Origin: Candidatus Berkelbacteria bacterium
GTDB taxonomy: Bacteria; Patescibacteriota; UBA1384; CAILIB01
Assembly: GCA_020058355.1 (NCBI GenBank)
Contig: JAGVEG010000046.1
Span: forward strand, 1-5,818
Reading direction: 5' to 3'
Length of the DNA: 5,818 nucleotides
A program made the position numbers and the translations under genes. A model generated the notes under the pieces. That model had not been told where the DNA came from, ran no database searches, and saw nothing but the letters and a program-made list of their open reading frames with translations. Within the stretch, counting starts at the first letter, position 1, and each line of letters starts with the position of its first letter. Below are positions 1-4,472 of this stretch, one piece after another.

Positions 1-74
1 AGATTAGCCAATACGAAACATGGTTGTTCTAAAGCAACTCGAACCGCCAAAAAAGCTTATTAGGGACCACTCTT

Positions 75-154
75 ACTATTCATTAGTTTAATGTGTCTGA
101 AGCTCACTCGAACCGAGAATAGAGGCTCTCAGAAGCATTAAACTAATGGATAGT
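75..154. repeat. Long inverted repeat (foldback), 19-bp arms
   Basis: The arms are 75-93 and 136-154. They are complementary over 19 positions with one exception (T80 against G149), which would be a G-U pair in RNA. The 42-base interior continues the fold: TCTGA (96-100) pairs with TCAGA (129-133), and CTCG (107-110) with CGAG (114-117) around the loop AAC. The core of each arm, CATTAGTTTAATG or its complement, is itself a dyad (CATTA, three bases, TAATG). No T-run follows on either strand, so it does not look like an intrinsic terminator. A second small hairpin, TAGTTC (151-156) with GAACTA (166-171), overlaps its right edge. It could be a structured RNA, a foldback mobile relic or a paired operator. 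The structure is directly visible; the function is unknown. Confidence 0.75.
106..143 (-). repeat. CTCGAACC-type dispersed element, copy B
   Basis: This 38-base segment aligns with 2218-2255 in the same orientation. The first 11 bases (ACTCGAACCGA) are identical, then GGCTCT and GAAGC recur in the same order, with about 30 matches overall and two one-base gaps. It forms the loop of the 75-154 foldback. Shorter relatives of the core lie at 37-45 (ACTCGAACC) and 191-199 (ATTCGAACC). Read on the minus strand the core is GGTTCGAGT, like a tRNA T-loop, but the flanks do not form a T-stem, so it is not part of a tRNA gene. Strand is given to match the tRNA-like reading and is otherwise arbitrary. 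Confidence 0.55.
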
Positions 155-221
155 TCAAATTGTAAGAACTAGGGTGACCTATTGAACGCTATTCGAACCA
201 AGGCCGAAGAAATATACGCAA

Positions 222-264
222 CATAAAAGTAGTGGGCCTCGCAGCAAAAAGCTTTGAGACCCAC
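222..264 (-). terminator. Putative intrinsic terminator after the HTH gene
   Basis: On the minus strand, just past the stop codon at 272, the sequence forms a 9-bp stem between 256-264 (GTGGGTCTC) and 232-240 (GAGGCCCAC), with one G-T pair and a 15-base loop. The tail is TACTTTTAT. The stem is strong but the T-run is short, so termination is likely rather than certain. The position, eight bases after the gene, supports the call. Confidence 0.6.
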
Positions 265-271
265 AAGGGGA

Positions 272-1006
272 TTAGTTGAGAGATGGGACGTTCTGCTCAA
301 GTTGCCAGAAGTACTCACCAGTCAGCTCTGGATCGAGGGGTAGGCACGCATAACGGTGCAAGGGATTGGTCGAAGCAGCATGTGGTAAGTGGAGAAATCC
401 TGAAAGCTCACCTCCAGATTGCTGATGAAGTAAGAGGGTTGAGCCAAGGACCACCATGCGCAGATTGGGGTGAAGCACGTGCCCGCGTATGCGAGTAGGA
501 TCACGAGCAACACCCTTCCCGTAGTACCCGGCAAATTCTCCAAAGGATGTTTCTGCTCGACTACCCTTCGGGTAGACGTAGTCATATCGTGTACCGCTAG
601 CCACATTTTGTAGTACAGGTAGTCTTATATCTGGAACTGTTCTCTCACGGTAGGGGCCTTCACCTATAACAATTACCCGATCGGCAAGCTGCTGTAGGCG
701 AAAGAGTTCAGCAAGTAGGGTGAGTCTCGGTGCATCCTCGGGCTGATTGTCCGGGTGCAAACCCTGAGATCGTGCTAGAGTGCGAAGTTGGTTAAGAAAG
801 CGAGTGTGTGGCTTCACTCCTAGTGACCACCCTGCTACTGTCCGTTTATCGGTAGCGCCGCCCATACTGCAAAGTTGCGAAACCGTTACCCCGAAGCCCT
901 CTGCTAACTCGTTCATTAGGGTGACACGGCTTGCGGCATCGCTCCGAGGGGTACTTTCAATCTCGTCAATTATAGTAACGAGATTCCTTTGTTTTTTGTC
1001 GTCCAT
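272..1006 (-). CDS. Putative HTH DNA-binding regulator, 244 aa
   Basis: I do not recognise a named gene. The start is the ATG at 1006, because an AAAGGAG sequence lies 7 bases before it. A longer reading from 1063 adds 19 residues that would have to be translated across that ribosome binding site. Residues about 33-67 resemble a helix-turn-helix of the XRE type: a small GFGVTVSQL turn, then TVAGWSLG with the Trp-x-x-Gly-x-x-Pro pattern often seen after the recognition helix. Residues 93-108 are Leu-rich and helical. Residues 110-235 form a mixed alpha/beta domain with no catalytic motif I can name; GTRYDYVYPKGS (138-149) loosely recalls a C-terminal domain in some HTH proteins. There is no signal peptide or membrane segment, so it should be cytoplasmic. 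It has its own promoter and terminator. Regulator is an inference from the HTH; target and ligand are unknown. Confidence 0.7.
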   Translation of the reverse strand: MDDKKQRNLVTIIDEIESTPRSDAASRVTLMNELAEGFGVTVSQLCSMGGATDKRTVAGWSLGVKPHTRFLNQLRTLARSQGLHPDNQPEDAPRLTLLAELFRLQQLADRVIVIGEGPYRERTVPDIRLPVLQNVASGTRYDYVYPKGSRAETSFGEFAGYYGKGVARDPTRIRGHVLHPNLRMVVLGSTLLLHQQSGGELSGFLHLPHAASTNPLHRYACLPLDPELTGEYFWQLEQNVPSLN

Positions 1007-1013
1007 TGCATAA

Positions 1014-1020
1014 CTCCTTT
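1014..1020 (-). promoter_or_regulatory. Ribosome binding site of the HTH gene
   Basis: The minus strand reads AAAGGAG over 1020-1014, seven bases before the ATG at 1006. It is the best Shine-Dalgarno match in the window and decides the start of the 272-1006 gene. Confidence 0.8.
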
Positions 1021-1060
1021 CTGAAGTCCGTGCGAATATGACAGAACAGGTTAGAGGGGT

Positions 1061-1074
1061 CAATTAGTTAGTTG
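1061..1074. promoter_or_regulatory. Candidate operator dyad at the HTH gene promoter
   Basis: CAATTAGTTAGTTG is an imperfect dyad: CAATTA and the complement of TAGTTG (CAACTA) differ at one of six positions, around a 2-base centre. It lies just downstream of the putative -10 box, over the expected transcription start. ATTAGTT also occurs in the 75-154 foldback (both arms) and at 271-277. Autoregulation by the HTH protein is possible but not shown. Confidence 0.3.
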
Positions 1075-1080
1075 TCATCA

Positions 1081-1109
1081 ATTATACTCGTGGTTTAGTT
1101 ACTTGTTAT
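1081..1109 (-). promoter_or_regulatory. Putative sigma70-type promoter of the HTH gene
   Basis: The minus strand has a perfect TATAAT at 1086-1081. Seventeen bases upstream is ATAACA (1109-1104), matching the -35 consensus TTGACA at four of six positions. The predicted start is near 1074, giving a leader of roughly 65 bases before the ribosome binding site and start codon. No terminator is evident after the upstream DUF4238 gene, so some read-through from it is possible. Confidence 0.55.
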
Positions 1110-1117
1110 TCCTAAAA

Positions 1118-2041
1118 CTAACTCAAAGTGGCAGGCAGGTCGTCACGTGATTGCGCAAAGCACCTTCCACTAGCTATATCATAGTGTTGTGAATTTTTCG
1201 TTGACACGAAATCATTTCCCTTTGATTTTCGAATCACTGACTCTCCTGGTAAGCGCATTGGGTCATGAAACTCAACCAATATGTCCTTTGTGAGGGGTAA
1301 TGTGTGAAGGCGCTGCATAAAGTGCAGTCCGTAGGGTGGGTGCTTAGGGTCAGGACATTTAGTTTCAAGTATTGGGCTATCACTAGTTATGAATTTCTTA
1401 CTTCCAGTGGATACATATATTCGGAGTTTTTTATTTGAAAACATATTAATATAATCTTTGTGCTCGGTTTGAATCAATGAAAGATGCAGAGAGTTATCCA
1501 CTTCTAAATCGTATCCTTTCTCTTTTAGAATATTGACTAAATTATCTAATTCTTCATTTGAAATTTCCTCTCCAGATTCTCTTAATAGTATTTCTTTGGC
1601 CTTGTTTTTAAATCCAGGACGATTCGCTTCAATTCTCATAACTTCCTTAGCCAACTCCCCCTCCAATTTCCTGAGGATATTTCGGACATGTACTCCCCTT
1701 AGGTAGAGGTTCGCTGCTAGTACAGAGATTACGTATATGTCACTATCACGAATAACTTCTGTACTTAAAATATTCTGGATAGTGCTTCGAATATTCTTTG
1801 AGATATAGTCATCAAATCCCTTAAGGAACCCTTCAATTTCTTGGCTTAGTTGGTCCTTTTTACCCGTTTCCTGTGCATAAAAATACTTACTGTACGCAAC
1901 ACTCTTAGGGCTCTTTGGAGAAAAGAACGAGTGACTGGGTTTATCAAATACCTGAAAGAAGCCTGATGTATCCGTAAAGTTACTCAAATAAAAATGAGGA
2001 ACATAATGTTGTCTGATTGTTTCTTGGGGTACTAACGTCAT
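1118..2041 (-). CDS. DUF4238-family protein, 307 aa
   Basis: The N-terminus carries the DUF4238 signature RQHYVPHFYLSNF (residues 10-22). Residues 214-224 contain KKFITSDSPIL, matching the ITSD-x-P motif of the family, followed by LPLTKDILVEF (248-258). Length is typical. The function of DUF4238 is not established; the conserved His/Tyr/Asp residues hint at an enzyme, but I would not name a reaction. Residues 60-180 are charged and helical, with no signal peptide or membrane segment. The start has no Shine-Dalgarno sequence, but promoter-like boxes end 9 bases before the ATG, so the mRNA may be leaderless. The gene is much more AT-rich than the backbone genes (19 of 60 G+C at 1441-1500 against 39 of 60 at 5281-5340), suggesting horizontal acquisition. 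It precedes the HTH gene on the same strand with a 111-base gap. Confidence 0.88.
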   Translation of the reverse strand: MTLVPQETIRQHYVPHFYLSNFTDTSGFFQVFDKPSHSFFSPKSPKSVAYSKYFYAQETGKKDQLSQEIEGFLKGFDDYISKNIRSTIQNILSTEVIRDSDIYVISVLAANLYLRGVHVRNILRKLEGELAKEVMRIEANRPGFKNKAKEILLRESGEEISNEELDNLVNILKEKGYDLEVDNSLHLSLIQTEHKDYINMFSNKKLRIYVSTGSKKFITSDSPILETKCPDPKHPPYGLHFMQRLHTLPLTKDILVEFHDPMRLPGESVIRKSKGNDFVSTKNSQHYDIASGRCFAQSRDDLPATLS

Positions 2042-2050
2042 CTAATATAT

Positions 2051-2079
2051 AAAATAGTTGTTACATTGCTCTTGGTAAA
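2051..2079 (-). promoter_or_regulatory. Putative promoter of the DUF4238 gene
   Basis: On the minus strand TTTACC (2079-2074) and TATTTT (2056-2051) are separated by 17 bases, each matching consensus at four of six positions. The -10 box ends nine bases before the ATG, which would place transcription start at or within a few bases of the start codon. The A/T-rich context makes chance matches likely. Confidence 0.4.
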
Positions 2080-2175
2080 GCAATCCTAGCTGTTCGCTGG
2101 GCTGGGTCGGATGAGGAGATGAGTGAATTCATCAAAATCAATCAAAAAATCCCTCAAAAACCGCCTTTTAGTCTT

Positions 2176-2239
2176 GGTTCGAGATTCCAACAAAAAAACC
2201 GCCTCGTCTTCTGCCTTACTCGAACCGAAGAAAATCGGC
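2176..2239 (-). terminator. Hairpin and T-run downstream of tRNA-His
   Basis: In the minus (tRNA) direction, GCC (2239-2237) and TTCTTC (2232-2227) pair with GAAGA (2211-2207) and GGC (2203-2201) around an internal loop, then GG and a run of seven T (2198-2192) follow. This could terminate the tRNA-His transcript. The same stretch contains an overlapping alternative fold, GGTTCGAG (2176-2183) with CTCGAACC (2219-2226), which would compete with it. A second GGCGGTTTTT occurs further downstream at about 2155-2165. Confidence 0.45.
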
Positions 2240-2255
2240 TCTGGAAGCTGAAAAC
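2218..2255 (-). repeat. CTCGAACC-type dispersed element, copy D
   Basis: Direct-orientation relative of 106-143, starting with the same 11 bases and sharing GGCTCT, GAAGC and AAAC in order. It lies 28 bases beyond the 3' end of tRNA-His. Together the two copies flank the HTH and DUF4238 genes. An inverted short copy lies at 2176-2183. It may mark the ends of an inserted segment, or be one of many copies of a genome-wide repeat. Confidence 0.55.
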
Positions 2256-2283
2256 TGACGGAATTTTCCTGCAGTATAAAGGA

Positions 2284-2359
2284 TGGGGTGACTGATGGGG
2301 ATCGAACCCACGACCACCTGAGCCACAATCAGGTGCGCTACCACTGCGCCACAGTCACC
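2284..2359 (-). tRNA. tRNA-His (anticodon GUG)
   Basis: All arms fold. The acceptor stem is GTGACTG (2358-2352) with CAGTCAC (2294-2288). The D-stem is GCGC/GCGC, the anticodon stem CCTGA/TCAGG with loop TTGTGGC giving anticodon GUG, and the T-stem GTGGG/CCCAT around TTCGATC. The extra G at 2359 (G-1) opposite discriminator C73 is the tRNA-His identity pair, and the 3' CCA is encoded (2286-2284). The first 21 or so bases and the leader are repeated as truncated copies upstream. No convincing promoter is visible, and the gene may be read from the glycosyltransferase side or from within the repeats. Confidence 0.96.
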
Positions 2360-2390
2360 ATATTGTTCTGACTGTGCAAAGTGGAACGGA

Positions 2391-2416
2391 GGAGCAAAGC
2401 TCCGGAGTGTACCACT
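2391..2416. repeat. Two triloop mini-hairpins between tRNA-His copies 1 and 2
   Basis: GGAGC-AAA-GCTCC (2391-2403) is followed at once by AGTG-TAC-CACT (2406-2416; GTA loop on the minus strand). The core GCAAAGC belongs to the class of very stable short DNA hairpins. The second hairpin includes the junction where tRNA homology ends. Confidence 0.65.
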
Positions 2417-2460
2417 GCGCCACAGTCACCATATTGTTTGTGATTCTGGCAATAAACGGA
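2410..2460 (-). pseudogene. Truncated tRNA-His 5' copy (copy 2) with leader
   Basis: Positions 2410-2438 repeat 2339-2367 exactly (29 bases): the tRNA-His 5' part from G-1 to the conserved GGTA of the D-loop, plus the adjacent AACAATAT leader. After GGTA the homology stops and CACTCCGGAGC follows instead of the rest of the tRNA. Further upstream (2439-2460) a TCCGTT box is kept at nearly the same distance, while the bases between differ from the other two copies. It cannot make a tRNA. Confidence 0.85.
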
Positions 2461-2466
2461 AGACCA

Positions 2467-2502
2467 CACTCAGTGCGAAGCACTGTAGTGAGCGTAGCTC
2501 AC
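2467..2502. repeat. Overlapping triloop hairpins between copies 2 and 3
   Basis: CAGTGC (2471-2476) and GCACTG (2480-2485) pair around GAA, and the stem is extended by CACT (2467-2470) with AGTG (2487-2490) past a one-base bulge. GTGAGC (2488-2493) and GCTCAC (2497-2502) pair around GTA. The two share 2488-2490, so the outer part of the first competes with the second. Confidence 0.7.
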
Positions 2503-2505
2503 GTC

Positions 2506-2549
2506 CGCCACAGTCACCATATTGTTCTGACTGTGCAAAGTGGAACGGA
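2506..2549 (-). pseudogene. Truncated tRNA-His 5' copy (copy 3) with leader
   Basis: This segment is identical over 44 bases to 2347-2390: the first 12-13 bases of tRNA-His, the AACAATAT leader and the region up to TCCGTT. Identity ends inside the D-stem, where GACGTGAGC replaces the tRNA sequence. Together with copy 2 it makes three leader-plus-5'-end units starting at 2347, 2418 and 2506 (spacings 71 and 88 bases). It is non-functional as a tRNA; perfect identity suggests recent duplication or gene conversion. Confidence 0.85.
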
Positions 2550-2576
2550 AAGACACTGTCTTCGAGTGTACCACTT
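2550..2576. repeat. Triloop hairpins upstream of copy 3
   Basis: AAGAC-ACT-GTCTT (2550-2562) occupies the same place, relative to the repeated leader, as the GGAGC hairpin at 2391, with a quite different stem sequence. AGTG-TAC-CACT recurs at 2565-2575, as at 2406-2416. This suggests the end of a fourth, more decayed unit. The remainder up to 2623 shows nothing I can assign. Confidence 0.6.
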
Positions 2577-2623
2577 GTACACAATCAACCACCAACACCC
2601 TCGATAGTAGCGGAAAAGTTATC

Positions 2624-4405
2624 TTATGGGTAGTAGGTTGGTTTTTCTCCGGCAGGCTTACTCAAATCATACACATAGGTTACGCCGCCAACAGTAAGAA
2701 TGGGGCTATGTTCACGCAGTTGGGTGTAACGGCTACTACCAACATAGCTACCACTTAGGATAATTGGTCCATCAGTGGGGAAAGCACCTGCAAGGGGAAG
2801 TGATGGGCTTGTCGGCAGGTCGGTAGTATTAGGAATACGGACTGAACGTGGTCCAAATGGGCGCTCAAGACCAGAATTCCATCCCCAGTCGTAGTAGATG
2901 GGTCCGGTGGGGTAGAGTTCTTCAACAATGCGGCGGGTATCAGTAAGGCGGGTGCCCCAGTCCAGGTTGCTATCGGTGTAGTACCACCAGCGCTCAGTTT
3001 GGTGGCGGACCAAGAGTGGGTCTCCATAGGCAAGGAGGTTGTGCGGGATCCAGCCAATGAGTGGAAGTGCAGACAAAAGAGGAATGAGGAAGAGTCCAGG
3101 TGACTCACTAGGCCGCTTACTCCGTTTTGTTAGCCAGGTTACGAGATAGGCAAGAATCATGCCGCCAAATAGGGTACTGAGAGCAATGGCCGGCATCGCA
3201 TGGCGCACACCAATATGGAGCTTGCTCGTGAGGGCACCAAGAGTAAGGAGGGCCGCGGTGCCACCAATCAATACTTCACCAAAGCTCGGCTTCGTAATTT
3301 TGCGGAACATGAGGGTTGCTACCCAGCCGCACCCGATAAGGATGCTCAACGATTGAAAGAGTGGAGTCTTCAGTACAAACAAGACGGGGAAGTACGGAAG
3401 ATTTCTTCCGTGAATGGCTTCACCCAAGAGGTAGCCAGGTCGTCCTGCGAACTGATTTACCAAGAGATAGAGCACACCCTTCAGCCAGTCGATCGGGAGA
3501 ATATACTGCAGGACGCGAGCAATGCGATCAATGGTGGGGAGTTGCTCAGGGAAAGGAGGCTTCACCCAGCCAAGCTCAATTTGTCGGGCAAGTTCGGCAG
3601 GGTTCCAGGGGGTGTACTGGCTCTTGAATCCGTAGACAACCCAGATGCCCGCCCAGACTACAAGTGTGGCAAGGCCGAGGTGGCGCCAGAAAAGCTTTGC
3701 TGTTTTCTCTTTGCGGGCTACCCAGATAAGCGTTGCGACAAAAGGAGCGATGAGAACAATGCCAGAGAACTTAGTGGTGACGACGGCAAGGAGGGCAAGG
3801 CCTGCCCAGATCAGCCGCTTTGTGGTTGGCTGCTCTGCGTAGCGCACGAGTGCCAGGAGCGTAGCGATCAGTGCTGCTAAGAGCGGAATATCAGTAGTAA
3901 TCAGGCTACTGTGGGCAAGGAGGAGTGGATTGGTAACAAAAAGCGTCAGTGCAAAGAGGGCTGCCGTGGGTTTGACCACACGACGGACAAGTGCCCACCA
4001 GCTCCATACCGCAAGCATCCAGACCACCCATGAGACAGAACGAGCTGCCCACTTCATGTGGGTAGGGTTGTTGCCAGGAGTGTTGTAGAGCCAGTCACCA
4101 GCGGTGCCAAAAAACTGACGCCACGGGTCATTTGCGGTGGCTGCACTTGAGGTCCAGCGAATATCCTCCGGTGGCGAGACTACCTTAAGTGGAAGGAGTG
4201 CGGCAGCGGCTGCGTATTTAAAGAGGTAGGGATGTTCCGCGCTCCAGCGATAATCGTGGCGAGTGAGGGCGACATAGCCAGAGATCAGATGAGCGGGCTC
4301 ATCGGTAGTCCAGTCAGTGGTGTACGCCAAAACTGCTGAAGCAATGCCTGCCCAGAGGAATGAAATAGTGCAAACGATGCGTTGAAGGCGAGTGAGAGGG
4401 CTCAT
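2624..4405 (-). CDS. GT39/ArnT-like membrane glycosyltransferase, 593 aa
   Basis: This is a polytopic GT-C-fold glycosyltransferase of the PMT/ArnT (GT39) group, which transfers a sugar from a polyprenyl-phosphate carrier on the outer face of the cytoplasmic membrane. A first hydrophobic segment (about 9-28) is followed by an acidic loop TTDEPAH (33-39), where the D35-E36 pair is the expected catalytic/metal site, and EHPYLFKY (57-64). Further family landmarks are NPLLLAHSSLITTD (159-172), GRPGYLLGE with YFPVLFVLKTPL (321-349), LHIGVRHAMP (396-405) and DSNLDWG (478-484) in the C-terminal soluble part. Roughly 11-12 hydrophobic stretches lie between residues 9 and 456. Length is normal. No Shine-Dalgarno precedes the ATG; an extended -10-like element ends eight bases before it. 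The gene diverges from an MFS transporter. Acceptor (protein, lipid or glycan) cannot be told. Confidence 0.88.
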   Translation of the reverse strand: MSPLTRLQRIVCTISFLWAGIASAVLAYTTDWTTDEPAHLISGYVALTRHDYRWSAEHPYLFKYAAAAALLPLKVVSPPEDIRWTSSAATANDPWRQFFGTAGDWLYNTPGNNPTHMKWAARSVSWVVWMLAVWSWWALVRRVVKPTAALFALTLFVTNPLLLAHSSLITTDIPLLAALIATLLALVRYAEQPTTKRLIWAGLALLAVVTTKFSGIVLIAPFVATLIWVARKEKTAKLFWRHLGLATLVVWAGIWVVYGFKSQYTPWNPAELARQIELGWVKPPFPEQLPTIDRIARVLQYILPIDWLKGVLYLLVNQFAGRPGYLLGEAIHGRNLPYFPVLFVLKTPLFQSLSILIGCGWVATLMFRKITKPSFGEVLIGGTAALLTLGALTSKLHIGVRHAMPAIALSTLFGGMILAYLVTWLTKRSKRPSESPGLFLIPLLSALPLIGWIPHNLLAYGDPLLVRHQTERWWYYTDSNLDWGTRLTDTRRIVEELYPTGPIYYDWGWNSGLERPFGPRSVRIPNTTDLPTSPSLPLAGAFPTDGPIILSGSYVGSSRYTQLREHSPILTVGGVTYVYDLSKPAGEKPTYYP

Positions 4406-4413
4406 GTATATAG

Positions 4414-4422
4414 AGGGTAGCA
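4414..4422 (-). promoter_or_regulatory. Extended -10-like element for the glycosyltransferase gene
   Basis: The minus strand reads TGCTACCCT (4422-4414): TG, one base, then TACCCT, ending eight bases before the ATG at 4405. No good -35 box lies 17 bases upstream (TGCACG, three of six). This placement would give a leaderless transcript. It mirrors the element at 4458-4466. Confidence 0.35.
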
Positions 4423-4457
4423 GCTTTTCCGCTCCTCGTGCAGGTGAGAATGGCGTC

Positions 4458-4466
4458 TGCTAGGGT
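4458..4466 (+). promoter_or_regulatory. Extended -10-like element or ribosome binding site of the MFS gene
   Basis: TGCTAGGGT ends six bases before the ATG at 4473 and mirrors the minus-strand element at 4422-4414; together they form a TAGCAG/CTGCTA inverted repeat (4418-4423, 4457-4462). The same bases contain AGGGTGG (4462-4468), which could instead be a Shine-Dalgarno sequence four bases from the ATG. The two readings cannot be separated from sequence. Confidence 0.35.
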
Positions 4467-4472
4467 GGATGT

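Noticed and set aside
88..138. Tiny minus-strand open frame of 16 codons inside the foldback
   Set aside because: No ribosome binding site and too short to tell from chance; similar short frames around the other copies share only residues forced by the repeat sequence.
75..154. Integron attC site
   Set aside because: The arms do not contain the GTTRRRY and RYYYAAC core sites, and there is no integron integrase in the window.
37..199. tRNA remnants suggested by GGTTCGAGT on the minus strand
   Set aside because: The five bases on either side of each T-loop-like core do not pair as a T-stem, and no acceptor or anticodon arm can be placed.
1007..1063. Longer start for the HTH gene at 1063
   Set aside because: The extra 19 codons run over the strong ribosome binding site (1014-1020) that serves the ATG at 1006.
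2086..2328. An 80-codon minus-strand open frame running from inside tRNA-His through the dispersed element
   Set aside because: Its first 15 or so residues are read from the tRNA gene itself, it has no ribosome binding site, and the rest covers a terminator-like hairpin and repeat. The charged composition of its C-terminal half is odd, so a genome search for the peptide would be worthwhile, but it cannot be supported as a gene.
2347..2549. CRISPR-like spaced repeats
   Set aside because: Repeat units vary in length (29 or 44 shared bases), spacing is irregular (71 and 88), the repeat is the tRNA-His 5' end, and no cas gene is near.
3200..3880. Plus-strand open frame of 226 codons
   Set aside because: It lies wholly opposite the glycosyltransferase gene, whose family motifs are clear; the composition is that of an antisense shadow.
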